In this document: in pieces, positions 1-12,213 of the stretch
Position numbering within the stretch: the stretch's first letter is position 1
Layout of the letters: every line of letters starts with the position of its first letter
Assembly: GCF_037975245.1 (NCBI RefSeq)
Contig: NC_092579.1
Span: forward strand, 31,878,666-31,942,665
Reading direction: 5' to 3'
Length of the DNA stretch: 64,000 bases
Source of the DNA: Apostichopus japonicus
Taxonomy: Eukaryota > Echinodermata > Holothuroidea > Aspidochirotida > Stichopodidae
Made by a program: the position numbers and the translations under genes
The notes under the pieces: generated by a model
What the model saw: the letters and a program-made list of their open reading frames with translations, nothing else
The model's database searches: none
Told to the model about the DNA's origin: nothing

Positions 1-48
1 AAATTAATTAACTAGTTAATTGTATTCTTTGCTATATGTACTTTGCAA

Positions 49-287
49 AGGGATTATTATAAATAGTGCACATACTGGAGAACAATGGTCCAGTGTGACG
101 AAATTACACTAAATCACCATCGTCGCCCTAAGTGGTGAGTTTATGCTATGTCGTCCTAAGTGTTGTGAAAAGAGATGAATTCGCCTAGGGCGACAAAGGT
201 GTCGCCTTAGGTGCTTTATGTGCAATTCACTATTTTTTAATTAAATACCTTGGTATTTGTATTAGGCAGAGGGATTATTATAAATAG
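49..287. repeat. Short repeat pair flanking a CGTCGCCCTA hairpin-like block
   Basis: The string gggattattataaatag occurs at about 50-66 and again at about 270-286. Between them lie several forms of a GTCGCCCTAAGTG motif in both orientations (about 121-218), so the block can fold on itself. It looks like a small non-coding repeat element. No coding potential is seen, and the flanks show no clear target duplication. Confidence 0.35.
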
Positions 288-699
288 CACACCATCCGTC
301 CGGTTCTCCTTCAATACTTCTCTCCAGAAAGGACACAATTTTGGGTCAATGGTTCAAGAACGGGATTGATAAAGTATACCGTTTGTATTAGAAACCATTA
401 CTTCATCTAGCTAAGGATGTGAAGAATTATTAGTCTCCAGTAGTTCTTGATTCAGTTGTCCATATTCAATTCATGTGGAGTTTTCAGGAACTATTACCAG
501 TTATGCAACGAGTCAGGGCTAGAGTCACTAAATTTCAGAGTAATAAAGTAACTCAAACACAAGTTCATGGACAGTCTTCCCATAGATCTAGATTATGCAG
601 TCCAAGATTCAACTCAAACGTAGGTTTCATAAAAGTGATATCTTGATTAAGTATCTTGATAGTCACTGACTTTTTCATGTTTGCTAATAGTGGTTGTAC

Positions 700-985
700 C
701 AGATGTCATTGTCTTAAACTCCACAAGTCACAAAGTAGTATTAATATTCGGCATACCTTTTTTTCTAATAGGGTTGTGAATGAGTGGAATGGCTCGCCTG
801 AGAAAGTTGTACTTGCAAGTACTGTAGTGTGAATGGGTTTAAGAATGCTTTGGACAAGCACTTTAAGCATTGTAATCGGGTCTGATCGTTTGTGTCATCA
901 GTTTTCTTCCCTCTCCTATAGGGTCTTTGATGGGGACTTGAGTGTCCCTCCTGATCCTTTTTCTTTACTAAACTAATCTAAACTA
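700..985 (+). mobile_element. 3' end of a non-LTR retrotransposon (LINE)
   Basis: Conceptual translation with small frame breaks gives a segment resembling SSINIRHTFFSNRVVNEWNG then PEKVV and NGFKNALDKHFKH. This is the usual C-terminal tail of LINE reverse transcriptases, where an arginine/aspartate-rich stretch is followed by VVNEWN-L-P-xVV and F-KxxLDKH. It is followed by a non-coding tail with a CTAAACTAAT-type short repeat near 965-985, which is typical of CR1/RTE-like ends. Only the 3' portion is present, so this is a dead fragment. The clade cannot be set from so little sequence. Confidence 0.55.
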
Positions 986-1618
986 ATAAGGTCAAGCATA
1001 AAGTATGTGTGCTTAGGCCTACGCAATTGCAGAAGCCAATCTCCTTAACCTTTTTGAACTAGCACTTTTAAGGTTAACTTAACCTTTTAGAAGGTAAGCT
1101 TAACTTTTTCTTTGCAAATGTAACACGAACACTGTTGAGCAAGAGTCGTGCCAGCAATGCCACTGCATGAGGGAAATTCACAGTGACAGAGTAAATAATT
1201 GCTTTCGCACCCACGGATGAACACATGTTAGGTATATTACTATCACTAATCTGGGGAAATTGCATTTAAGAATATAAATATGTTTATCAGCTAGTCAACA
1301 GTTATTTAAGGTATCATTTAATTCTTTTCATTTACTCCATTAGTGATCTTCCCTTTTCCAACAGCTTTACTGGAAAGACTCTTGCTCAGCCGCATTACAC
1401 AAACACCTTACGAACAGAATACTGCAGATAGCTGATCGTTAACTATGTTAGGAATCCACATGCAGTTCTGGTTATGAAAATAGTAAGAGACAAGATCTGT
1501 TTTTCAATCTATGTTTATGGTGAACTACGATTAAGAATAATGAGTTGTAATTTTAATAAATGAGCCCTTCAGTACTGATAACCAGGATTTTAGTTATCTA
1601 TTTTTTCTTTCTTTACAG

Positions 1619-1795
1619 TACAGAAATGCAGGGTTGCACTACACCATTTCCAACAGAGGAAGTATGGCAGAAAACAGGTGGAATTTTACATATAAATGCC
1701 GAAAATGTGCTGGACAGAGAGGTTCAATAAACTTTTGGAACATTGACACCTCATTCACTTACATGAGGAAACCTTTTCTCATAGATGTTGAATAA
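1619..1795 (+). CDS. Putative 3'-terminal exon, unknown protein
   Basis: A good acceptor (pyrimidine-rich tract ending ctttacag at 1618) opens a frame of 58 codons ending at TAA 1793-1795. The stop overlaps an AATAAA at 1791-1796, but that lies too close to the stop to be a certain polyadenylation signal. The peptide begins YRNAGLHYTIS, contains a CxxC pair (YKCRKCAG) and ends SFTYMRKPFLIDVE. Composition is protein-like and there is no internal stop. I do not recognise the family. No upstream exon of the same gene was found in the first 1.6 kb. It could be a chance open frame. Confidence 0.3.
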   Translation, partial: YRNAGLHYTISNRGSMAENRWNFTYKCRKCAGQRGSINFWNIDTSFTYMRKPFLIDVE

Positions 1796-3559
1796 ACAGT
1801 TGTAAGAAGATTAACATGTAGAATTGGTTCTGAAACTAAATCAGTATTTATGAACTCCTCACATCTATGATCTCACCATAAAAGATCAGAAACAAGTTTT
1901 TGAGTTTGAAGAGTTAGCAACTTAAAATTAGGAAAAAGTTTCATATTAAAGAAGAAATCAAATTTCAACTTTATGATAAAGAATGGGATGATTGCATGGG
2001 TAGGTGTGAAAAACCTCTCAGCTACCTCAAAGGGGAAAAGTGAAAGTAATACCCATCACCTCAGAGCTTATACCATCACAGACTTACACTCACTAAGTAG
2101 TACATGTAGCTTATTTGATAGTGAAGTTGTTCATCTGGTGAGTAGCCTTCTCTGTGCAGTGTACCTAGTAGAGCAAAAGTGACAGTCAGAAGTTTAAAAG
2201 CATATATTACTACTCAATGTGGTGTAAGAATCAGCTGAACTGAGCCCCAAGCTGCATTCAGAATAAGCTTAGGCCTATATACATTTAGAAATATGTAACT
2301 GGAAAGCTCACACCTTTGCAATTTCAGATTGGATGGCATGGGCTGATGACATAAATGAAAAGTTGGCAAAACATACGTTAGCCCCAGCAAGTTACACAAA
2401 GGGATGCAGAATGTGGACGGTGCCTACACCATCAGTAAGCCAGGGGCACCAGCATATGGCATTATTTTCACAATGCTAACAGCAGAGTCCACATTCTGAC
2501 ATATATGCTCTTCAAAGTATTGTGCAAAGTAAAGAAATCTTAAGGACCAAACCATTTGACATCTCCTACATATGCCACAACAGCCTACATGTGGAGAGAG
2601 ATGTCACATCTCTCAACAGTATCTTGCAGTGCAACACAGCAGTCTGCCTTGAAAGTTTGATGGCACTTGCCAAGTTTATGGTCATCAGCTTGATTGCCTA
2701 CTTCCCTGAATGAGTGATACTGTTTTAACTCATAACAGTGAGTGTGGATAGACTCAGTTTACAAATTACTGGCATCACTGATAAATATTGTCATCTTTAT
2801 CATCAGTGTAGTTTTTCATCCTAGAGTAACTGGTCATGAATCAGTTGATCTTTCTTATAGATACTGGACTGGTTTATGTTTATAGTTCTACCATGTAGCT
2901 TGTACTTTCTCTCTCTGAGTTGTGCTCTCCTCCTTCTGTATATTCTAGCTGCCTCTCTTACGTAATTCATCACATTGCTGTTTTCTTTGCATCTATTTCA
3001 GAGTCTGGATACATGGACTATTTGACCTCACCTTTAATACTGCACCTTCCATCTTCCTGGCTATGGACTCTCCAGGCACATTATATGTTATGTGTATGGA
3101 ACTGTAGTCCCTGTACTGACCATTGCATGAAAATGTACTATGTTTTGGATTGGTCACAGTGAAAGCCTAATTGACGGTATCTACATTTGAGTGGAATTAA
3201 GTCTCAAAACGAGTGGACCATAATGTTTGCTGCAGGTGGGTGTCTCAGATATTTTGTTTAGCTTCCTGCTGTCAGTGTGCGATATTAGCAGAGAACCCTT
3301 TGTAGCATTTGGCATACATGGAAATGTGTACTTCCTGGCCTCTTGCATACAAATGAATGCTTTGGGCAATGTGAATGATTTCCACTGTAGTACTTTGCAA
3401 GGCAGTCTAAACATGTTGATAAAGTGCTTTTGATATTTAAGATATAAGGATCTTTATTGACCATAAAAATTGACATTCATAAATACATCGAAACACATAA
3501 AAATCTGATTCTTAAAACGAAAAATTAAGACTACTAAGTCCATGTTCTGACACATATAT

Positions 3560-4055
3560 TTGGCCTATTTCCTACATAATTCATTGGCAAGATTGAGAAT
3601 AGCCCTTTGCAAGAAAGAACGCCTGTATCTCTCGGTTCAGCATCTCATGACAATTAGTCTGCCCGTTTGATTGCTGTAATCTACCCGATGCCCCAGAGGA
3701 TGTTGGGATGACATGATTGACTTCATATTACTCTGTGATACTCTGACAAGCAACTCATCTACTGAACTGAGGTAATGTGACCGACAAACTTTCCTTGCTT
3801 TAGAAACTAGTCTATTTAACTTGGTCATGTCTCTAGCAGTAGTATTTTCACCCCACGCTGCTAAACAGAATGTAATGGTGGTCTTGATTGCCGATTTTAA
3901 TATAGAATAGAGAAATGAGAGTTGGTCTAGTCTGAATAAATTAAGCTTCTGTAATAGGAACATACGCTGATTAGTTTTTGCTAGAGTACGTTTTACATGT
4001 TCATCCCACTCCAATTTATCAGTGATGGTTTCTCCCAGGTATTTATAAGATTGTC
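3560..4055 (-). mobile_element. LINE reverse-transcriptase C-terminal fragment
   Basis: Reading the minus strand from about 4055 gives YKYLGETITDKLEWDEHVKR, then FRLDQLSFLYSILKSAI and a basic tail to about 3585. The KYLG-xxxxDxLxWxxHV block followed by a helical YxxxxxSxxxY segment is the standard region just after the RT palm and thumb in LINE ORF2 proteins. The open frame at 3637-4014 covers 125 residues and the tail runs on past it. The catalytic domain is absent: at about 4055 the similarity stops and a different mobile fragment begins. This is a 5'-truncated dead copy, separate from the larger LINE at 5.4-9.8 kb. Confidence 0.65.
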
Positions 4056-4064
4056 AAGTGCTTC

Positions 4065-4583
4065 TTAGTCACAGTTTTTGCAGGAACATAGAGGAGAATA
4101 CTGCTTTAATATAGTCAGTGCTCTGCGGAGTGACTTGAGTAGGTGAACTTGATCTAACAGGTTAAGTTCACTTTCAGAATGAGTAGTTACAGCCATTGTA
4201 CTACTGAACCCTTTACATGCCTTGCCATCAGCATCAGTTGTGAGACACTTGACCATTAGTGGATTCTTAGCTGTAAGTAATTTGGATTCACAAATCTTTC
4301 CACCATTTTGTTCATGATCTCCGAAATAGGGCATCTTTGCTGAACAGCTCTCATTGCCTGGACATTGTACCTTGTGATCCCTTCTTCTTTTCATTTCACC
4401 CATTAAGCACAACTTGTTACTGTGATGGTAATCAATAACAAATGTATCCATGGTGACATTCGCAACTATTACATCTCTGCATTGGCTTGTTGGAGCAAAT
4501 GGAGTCTTACTTCTTGCATTATACTCATAGGGTTGTGATATGATCATATTCTGCCTGAATTGGAAAGTCTTTGGAGAGGCCAC
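4065..4583 (-). pseudogene. Possible Mutator-like transposase fragment
   Basis: The frame is open for 172 codons. It contains an acidic-Gly block (CLTTDADGKACKGF) followed at spacing by a DQVHLLKSLRRA segment. It also has scattered Cys pairs (VQCPGNESC, CSCKNC). In metazoan Mutator-like transposases a TTDGD-x-K/R-G block followed by D-x-THLGKSQ has this layout, with the first Asp catalytic. The match is by eye and only partial. The segment abuts an unrelated LINE fragment at about 4060, so it is a fragment of a larger ORF. A domesticated host exon is the alternative. Confidence 0.35.
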
Positions 4584-4660
4584 GCAGTTGCAGTGTCTTC
4601 TTAATTATACCCCTCTTTTGTGCCATATTATTTTTCATTAATTTCTTTCATTACCTGTAG

Positions 4661-4812
4661 GTACAAACTGGTTGTAGTGTACTGACAGCAGGACTGGGAA
4701 GGGACATGCTGTTGAGCAATCTACGAGCTGCACTTAAACTGCCCACTACTCAGAGGCAGCGGGGGTACCCATTCCTGGGAAAGGCAGCCATATACCTGGA
4801 GCTCATCCTGTA
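4661..4812 (+). CDS. Putative internal exon, unknown protein
   Basis: A pyrimidine-rich tract with acceptor ttacctgtag (ending 4660) and a strong donor gtaagtaatg (from 4813) bound 50 uninterrupted codons plus two bases (phase 2 exit). The peptide contains LGRDMLLSNLRAALKLP and ends GKAAIYLELIL, amphipathic and protein-like. I do not recognise it. The next exon-like segment (5112-5256) does not fit its phase, so the two cannot be joined with confidence. This could belong to a gene whose other exons were displaced by the LINE insertions on either side. Confidence 0.35.
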
Positions 4813-5111
4813 GTAAGTAATGTTGATATGCACATGCTATTGTGTCTGGGCTGGGTAAAATATAATTCCTTATGCTAGGTTGCCAAGGTCAGCTCTGTGC
4901 ATCGTTGTCTTTGTAGAGAATTTCAGAGTGTTTGGTAGACCAAACCAACTGTGAATAGGAAATAACGGCTTTCAAACAGCATGTGCTTGTATTTGATTAG
5001 ATGTGCGTGTGCTTGAAGCTATGGGGTTGGAATGGGATTTATTGTGATTGGTGATTACCTAGTATGTGAACATACAGCATTCGATATTATTTATAATTCC
5101 TTTTGAAACAG

Positions 5112-5256
5112 GAGTACTGGAGCATGAAGTTGATGGACAAATTAAGGAATGAGAGGAACACATGCAAGCAGAAAAGAGGAGAAGAAACATTGGGGGCACC
5201 TGTTCCACTGAAATTAACCAAGTAGATGACCCAGCTAGCAAACATAGGCATAAAAT
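5112..5256 (+). pseudogene. Putative exon with one in-frame stop
   Basis: Acceptor tttgaaacag (ending 5111) and donor gtaagttc (from 5257) bound a segment that reads, after two phase bases, VLEHEVDGQIKE, stop (TGA), EEHMQAEKRRRNIGG and on to KHRHKM. The charged, helical composition is coding-like and continues through the TGA, so this looks like an exon with one disabling change. It needs phase 1 entry, whereas the exon at 4661-4812 leaves in phase 2. They are either not consecutive or one is mutated. The family is unknown. Confidence 0.25.
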
Positions 5257-5520
5257 GTAAGTTCAGGTATAACTTTTGAGAATGAAGCTCATCTTGAGGA
5301 GAATAGATATTAAATAATTAACATACTAGGCTAAAATTGCATTATGCAGTCCTTTTCACAAATTTGATTTGATTTGATTTATTTGTTTTATCACGTGAAT
5401 ATATACAATGTGATAGGAAGTCCTCTAAAAAATCTTCAGATCGCTTAACAAAGTAGAGGACTCCCTGTTAAGAAAAGGAAAAAGTGAACTAAATATATAA
5501 GAAAAAATGAACATGTTCAA

Positions 5521-8500
5521 TTAATAAGACGCAATAATTTTTTGAATAAAGTTTCTTCTGAATGATTTTGCAGAAGGTTTATTTGTAATATTGCCTGATA
5601 GAGAATTCCAAGTTTTGATTGTACGTGCCCTCAGTGATAACATCCCCATTGTAGAATTATACCTGTTATAATGTGCATTGCCTGAAGATCTGGTATTGTA
5701 ATGATGAATATCACTGTTACATATTAAGTAGTCATTAAAAGCATTTGGTAACAGTTCATTCCAGGCCTTATAAGCAAATGTAGCAAGGTTAACTCTAATA
5801 ATGTCATCAGCTTTTAACAACTTAGAACGCTTAAAAAGAGGATTTGTGTGGTCCCTCTGGTTTGGCATGTGTTATATGGCGGACTGCTTTCTTCTGTGTA
5901 ATACAAATGGGATTCAGATTGGTATATCTAGTACCAGACCATATGTTACAACAATACGTAATATGTGGCTGGACTAATGTCTGATAGAGAATCTTTAATA
6001 TGTGTGTGGCAGATAATGCTTAAGCTTAGCTAAAACACTGGTGTTTTTTGCAACTTTTTTACAGACAGTTGTAATGTGGTCACACCATTTAAGTTCATGA
6101 TCTATATATACGCCTAAAAATCTAGTACTATTGACTTGTTGTAGTCTTTTACCACCCATAGTAATATCAGCATTCCATGTAAAATTTTTATAAGTATTAA
6201 AAACTATATAGTTTGTTTTATCAATATTCAATGATAATTTGTTGTCAGCGAACCAGTCGCTGAACTTGTCTAATTCAGTTGATACTTAAATATGAAATAA
6301 AGTTCTCGATTGTGATACGAAGAAAATATTTGTGTCGTCAGCAAACAAAACAACTTTAACTTTATCAGAAACATTGGTAATGTCATTAACATATAGGATA
6401 AAAAGCAATGGACCAAATATAGAGCCTTGTGGCACACCACATTGAATTCTCTCCGGTTGGGAATGAGCATTTTTGTAGGATGTATATTGGTAGCGGTTTG
6501 CTAAGTAACTGTCGATCCATTTTAGGGGGGTTCCTCTTATGCCGTAACAGTGTAATTTATTAAGCAGAATTGTGTGGTCTATTGTGTCAAAGGCCTTTGA
6601 GAGGTCCAGGAAAACCCTGACACAGGTACTATTCTTGTCAAGATTACTATACAAATTGTCAATGGCATCAGCTAGTGCTAGCTCAGTGGAGTGTTCAGGA
6701 CGGAATCCATACTGTTTCTGGCATAAAATGTTATATTTTGAAATAAAGTTAAAAATACGATTATACAGAAGCCTTTCAACTATTTTGGAAAAACATGATA
6801 ATAGTGATATAGGTTGATAATTTTCAAAGTTTTCTGAATCCCCTTTCTTAAAGACAAGGATGACCTTGGCAATTTTTAGCATATCAGGGAAAATACCGGT
6901 ACTGAACGACAAATTGCAAATATGGGTTAATGGTTTGGTAATAAATAAGATAACTTGTCTTACAATGCCAGGCTTAAAATCATCGTATCCAGCTGCTTTA
7001 TCAGGTTTCATGCAAGAGGTTGCTGTTTTTAACAACTCCTCCTCACTGACAGGATGAGAAAACATGGAATGAGTGTTAACATCAATGTTAACAGATTCCT
7101 GTGATTTACGTTTGTGGTTGATTTTACTTGCCAGTGATGGCCCCAGATTGACGAAAAAGTCATTAAATTTTATTAGCAATATCATGGTCGGTGTTAATCT
7201 CTTTGTCACCATCCTTGAAAGAAGAGGGATACGATGATTGTTTACGACCTTTATGGAGTAATTGGTTAATGGTATCCCATGTGCCTTTTGGGTTACTCCT
7301 CGCATTATAAAATTTATTGTTGAAATATAATTTTCTAGAAAATTTGATAACATGATTGAGCTTATTACGATATTGAGAATAAATAGTTTTATTTACACCA
7401 GACGGGTTCTTAATATGTCTTTTAAATAGCTTATCGTTTCTTTTGATAGAAACTAGAATACCTGCAGTAATCCACGGGTGTCTCTTTCGACGTTTCTTAG
7501 ATTTGGTGACACATTGCTCAGGAAAGCATTGATTATATATGGCATTGAAATTGTTATAAAACATAGAATAGGCAATGTGTGCATCAGTTTGGGATGAAAC
7601 ATTTTCCCAAGAAGCATCTCGGATTGTTGAGAAGAAATTCTGTACATTTGTCTTGCAGTAGTTCCTTACATACATAGGGCCCCTTTGTCTACTTTTGTGT
7701 ATGGCAGTTTGGAGAAATATTGGATAATGGTCACTGAGATCGCTTACAAAGATACCAGTTATTAGTTTGCAGTCATCATTGGTTATAACATTATCTAAAA
7801 CAGTTGCAGAAGTGCAACCCACACAGGTAGGTTTGGTAATAGTAGGAAAAAATCCACTGGCATATAGTAAGTTTAAAAAGTCAGCAGATTTAATATTGTC
7901 AGCAAGATCAATATTATAATCACCCATAATGTACGCACTATGTCGTTCATTGGAGAGTTGGGTTAAAATTTTGTTTACGTGTGTCAGAAAAATATGCAGT
8001 GAACTTTTTGGAGGCCTATAAATTACGCCTATGGTATAATTTTTCATTGCTGATGTTATGTCAACCTCTATGAACATTGACAGAATCATTGAAAATGCTT
8101 ATATCGTTTCTGAGTTTGAAATTTAGATCTTTGTTGAAAAATGAACAAACACCACCACCTCTCCTTTCGGGACGATGTCTTTCAACAAGCGTATAGTTAT
8201 TGATATGGATTAAGGGGGATATATCTGCAGTAAGCCAGGTTTCGGTAAATCCAATGACAGAGAAATCCTTCAATAGAGACGTAAATGTAGTTATGTCGTC
8301 TAAGTTTTTGTTAAGGCTTCGACTATTATGGTGGAATAAAGACAATATGTGTTCGCGAGACATCTTGTTGTATGAATCAATATCGTAGTAATTGCATGCG
8401 ATAGCTTCCTCCCCTGTTTCAAGGTATTTTGCAGCTTGCATCGCTATAAATAAATAAATGTACCGTATAACATGAACGCCATCATCTTTGCATAGGTTCG

Positions 8501-8525
8501 GCCGAAGAATCCTTTGTTCTGACAT
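5521..8525 (-). pseudogene. LINE ORF2: endonuclease-reverse transcriptase, frameshifted
   Basis: The endonuclease starts with FHHNSRSLNKNLDD and TETWL (8.5-8.1 kb), then IGVIYRPPKSSL, MGDYNIDL and SDHYPIF (8.1-7.6 kb). These are the Asn, Glu, Tyr/Arg, Asp-x-Asn and Ser-Asp-His signatures of APE nucleases. The RT follows with YQPISLLS, YGFRPEHST, VFLDLSKAFDTIDH, GVPQGSIFGPLLF and the catalytic FADDT box (about 6.35-7.0 kb). The C-terminal part spans 6231-5995 and 5868-5521 (DIHHYNTRSS, TWNSLSGNI). Frames break near 8090, 7160-7350, 6285-6230 and 5990-5870. This enzyme nicks target DNA and primes reverse transcription there. The copy cannot make a full protein. Confidence 0.85.
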
Positions 8526-9722
8526 TTCTCGCTCTGCTGAGATTAGGAATAAATGATTTCTTCTTTAGTCTGATAGTTTGAAAGCCGTCTTCGTCTAGGG
8601 ATATTTGCCTTTTGTGGGGTTGGATGTTTCCCCCTTGTGTGCTTGCCCCCTCCATCTGCTGAGATCCAGTCTCCGGTTGTGTTCTCCGTTGTTCTACTAC
8701 TTTTTGTGTTGGCAATGTCGTCTTTTGTTCAGTTCGCTGTTGTTGGTGGGTTTTCTTTAACTCCTGGTTAGGATTACTCGGGTGTCTGGATTTCGCATTA
8801 TTGTTCTTCTTTGCTGTTGAATCCGTGTTTTGTTCGGATTTCTGTGCCCTGACCTCGTGAATAGCGCGTGATCGTCCTGTTCAACCGACCCAGTGACTTA
8901 TCCCTCAGACTGATATTGTGTTTCGTTTTCATGTGTATCTAGGGTCGAGCCAGTGTCTGTGTTGTCATGGCGATACTCTTCAAACGTTCTTGGCATTTAA
9001 AGCATCTGACCTTTGGGCAATTAGCTTCCCGGTGCCCTTGGACATCGCAAACTTAACATTTGTAGTTAGGACAGTTTCTCCTGATGTGATCGCTTTCCAA
9101 ACACAAATTGCATACTTTAGTTTGACCATTGTGCGTTAAGTTCATATTAATCCCGTTAATTCTAATTGCGTAAGGCAAGCTCTTGTGTTCTTCAGGTAGT
9201 TTTAACTGTACATATCGTATTCCGTTCCCGATATTTGGGAATCTGGGGAAGGTCTTTCCTTTCCATTCGCCTCTTATTTTACACCCATACTCACAAAGTT
9301 TTCCTGTTAGATCTTCGCCCTGTATGAATGAAGGTACTCCGAAAACACTAACAGTTAGGAACGTTCTGTTGACACCAGTAGAAACTGATTCCCATTCATG
9401 AGGAGTCCACTGTCCAAAATACAGTAAGATCAGCTTGTTCCTTTGCTTTTAATGTGATAATCCAGCATCCTAAAGATTTCACACAACTTGCAATTCCATC
9501 TCTACCAACATCATTCATGATAGCATACAAAATCTCAGTATCTTTATATGAACTGTCGGCAACTCTGATGCTACACTCCTTTAATTTCTCCACTGTCGCA
9601 GAATCCATACTAACAATCTTGTAGGCTAACGAACGTCGCAGGACGTCGTTGCCGAGATCTCCAGCAGAAAAAGTATTCCAAAATTGGAACAAAATAAAAT
9701 TTTCTGCTAAATGTTGTCTCAA
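8482..9722 (-). pseudogene. LINE ORF1: gag-like nucleic-acid-binding protein
   Basis: Three pieces can be read: an N-terminal part (9722-9396, 108 codons starting MRQHLAENF), a middle with two CCHC-type zinc knuckles near 9010-9115 (VCNLCLESDHIRRNC, then after one TAA stop VCDVQGHREANCPK), and a C-terminal part (8715-8482). The knuckles match CX2CX4HX4C spacing. ORF1 proteins of this LINE group coat the RNA. The stop between the knuckles and the frame changes show decay. It overlaps the start of ORF2 by a few tens of bases, which is normal for these elements. Confidence 0.7.
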
Positions 9723-9949
9723 TTAGTGTCTCAAATAATACAATTTGCAAGATGTAGTGAAAACCACACTCTATTTAACCTCGGAGATCATTAGAGAGTA
9801 GAATATATAAGAGCTCCTCAAGGAACAGTGTCAACAGGTTGACGGTTGGTTATCCAATAACGGTTGGTTATCCAATTTTTTGATTTAATGAAGTCAGACC
9901 AACTTAAAATTGATCTCAAGGATTGGGCTTTTTGATAGGTCTATTTATA

Positions 9950-10232
9950 TGTAGAGATATGCACTAGTTAATTGCAATTTCAGCCCTCCAAACTAGTGTA
10001 GGGATATGCACTAGTTAATTGCAATTTCAGCACTCCAAACTAGTTATAGGGATATGCAATAGTTTATTTGCAATTTCAGCGCTCCAAACTAGTGTAGGGA
10101 TATGCACTAGTTTATTTGCAATTTCAGCCCTCCAAACTAGTGTAGGGATATGCATTAATTTATTTGCAATGTGACCCTTCAAACTGGTGTAGGGATATGC
10201 ACTAGTTTATTTGCAATTTCAGCCTTCAAAAC
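9950..10232. repeat. 48-bp minisatellite, about six units
   Basis: The unit reads gtagggatatgcactagtt then tatttgcaatttcag and ctccaaacta, and repeats with starts near 9996, 10043, 10092, 10140 and 10188. Units differ at a few positions (taatt/tatttg, ccc/cac/cgc). No coding frame runs through it. It sits between the LINE 5' side and the exon-like segment at 10455. Confidence 0.85.
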
Positions 10233-10454
10233 TCCAGGAAGTTGCGGGTAAGGAACCTGAAAAAGTTTGTGGTCAGGACCATTGACAATGTAGTTTATAC
10301 ACGAAACCTAAGATTTATGTATATATCCCCAAAAATTTGTTATTTTTAATTAACTTTCCCTGCGTCAGTTTATCATCAAAAGCTCTATGAGGTAATAACA
10401 TGTTTCATTTGTAACTTTTCTAAGATTTTGACTGATATGATGCTTTTTTTGTAG

Positions 10455-10535
10455 TTTGACGTGAAGTTAGGTGTTGCAGAAAATGTACGTTTGCAGTGTA
10501 TGCTGAGGGCAGCTATGGAGACCAGGTACAATCAG
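10455..10535 (+). CDS. Putative internal exon (27 codons), unknown protein
   Basis: Acceptor cttttttttgtag and donor gtaagtttg bound exactly 27 open codons (phase 0 in and out) beginning FDVKLGVAENVRLQC and ending METRYNQ. An internal alternative donor (accag|gtacaa) also exists. The peptide does not match the adducin head region that should precede the next exon at 12214, so it may belong to an upstream gene. Short length keeps confidence low. Confidence 0.3.
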
Positions 10536-12213
10536 GTAAGTTTGTTCCTCACTTTTTAAAGATCTTAGGTCCAAGCATGTATTATATTATGTGATATGCC
10601 TGCTACTACTGTACTAGATCCAATAATTATTTCAGTATGTGACAGAAGACGTTACAAGTATTCATATTTGCTTGCATTTCATTTTTATGTTGTAGGTGAT
10701 TTCTGTTGGTAGACAGCATAAGGCTAGATAGGTTGTACATATTCTGCAGTATTTGCCAGTACGCCCTCAGTTTTATCACAAGTTTTTGTAGTATAAGATG
10801 GCCGTGTCCATGTGTATGATAAAGGTAACTGTTGTGTTCATATTGTTGTTGGCGTTGGTACATAATAGTATTCCATGGCATTGGGATTAGTTGGTCATAT
10901 GCACACTTAGAGTTGTAATAAATAAGCTGTATTGATTCCCTTTATCATCTATTGACAAAGCAAATATTTTTTTAGATAGTTATGGATTTTGGACAAATTT
11001 AAGATTTTATATCTTATTTTTTTTTATCATATGTCGGTTATAGCCATGATTTTTAGAATAGAAGGTTAATTTTTGACATGAGAAGCATTGTGGGTTGCAT
11101 GGCATAAGCATTTAAAAGAGCCTTCTACTCCTTAATATTAAAGAAGCCATTCACTCTTTAATATTTTCTGAGCATTAAAGGAGTGTTCCAACATTTAAAA
11201 GCTAGTTTATGATTTTATCAAGCATTGTTTATTACACATTTGTTTTCCTTTTCCTCCTATTTTTTGATGTAGAGCTTGCTAGTGGGGAACAAAATACCAG
11301 CGCTTAAAGAGAAAAACTGAGTTCTGCCTTCCCTTGCCATACTATATCTCCCCCCCCCCCCCCTTTGGATGTCGCAACCAGACTCCTCTAACCACCCAAT
11401 CCTTTACATATAAACAATGTCCAATCAATTGCCAGGTAGTGTTTATAGAGTTATAGAACAACAGTGTTTGTTTCAATTATCTAGGAGACTTCTCTGCATA
11501 TGCTGGTCTTCTCTACTGCTTTCAAATGCTAGCTAATGGCTAACTTGATCAATTGTCTTTCTTGATATAGTTTTGCCTTCTTTTGTGTAATCTAATTAAT
11601 TAAGTCACTCACTGTTTTATTTAAAGGCAAAAATGAACTAAGGGATTTTTTTTGGATCAACAGATAACTTCTGGAGATGAGTGGAATAACCCCAATGTTG
11701 GATGCTTCTCGGCCAAAAGATGTTTTTCTCATCAACTTCAAAGCAGTTGCTACATATTGATAGATAGTGTTCAAAGTTAAAAGTCTGCGAAAGCAATAGT
11801 AATAATAAATCCACACCATGTACTAAATGCATTTAACATGTGCACACTTCGGCAGCCGCTGCTGTGAGTATCCACCTTTATAATTACTTTCATGATTCTT
11901 AGAGCAGGTTCCTTTTTTCTTTACTTGGATTTTGATCATTTTGTTTAACATCTTTAGCTTGACTTGTCACATTTCGATTTGTTTTGATTAATACCCAGTT
12001 GGCTTTATAAATTTGCTGACCACAAAAAAAAAAAAAACTACCTTAAAAGCAATGATGTCATAGATTATGGAGGATTTTTAAATGTTCTTTGAATATTCAA
12101 TATGTTTGCCTAGCATTACCCTTCCTGCAAGTTGTTGACCAAAGCAAATCTTTAAAAGCAAAGATGTCATAGAATATGGAGGATTTTGAATTTTTTGCTT
12201 TGAATCTTGACAG

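Larger units (their letters stand above)
5365..9800 (-). mobile_element. Near full-length CR1/Jockey-group LINE, inactive
   Basis: The minus strand carries, in order, a gag-like ORF1 with CCHC knuckles (about 9722-8482) and an ORF2 with an APE-type endonuclease, reverse transcriptase and C-terminal tail (8525-5521). The 3' end (low coordinate) closes with short AAATC tandem repeats at about 5363-5385 instead of poly-A, as in CR1-like LINEs. Several frame breaks and stops make it inactive. The 5' limit near 9800 is uncertain. No target-site duplication was identified. It lies between the unknown exons at 4.7-5.1 kb and 10.5 kb. Confidence 0.8.

Noticed and set aside
4661-10535. Joining the exon-like segments at 4661, 5112 and 10455 into one gene
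   Set aside because: Their splice phases disagree and each join creates an early stop.
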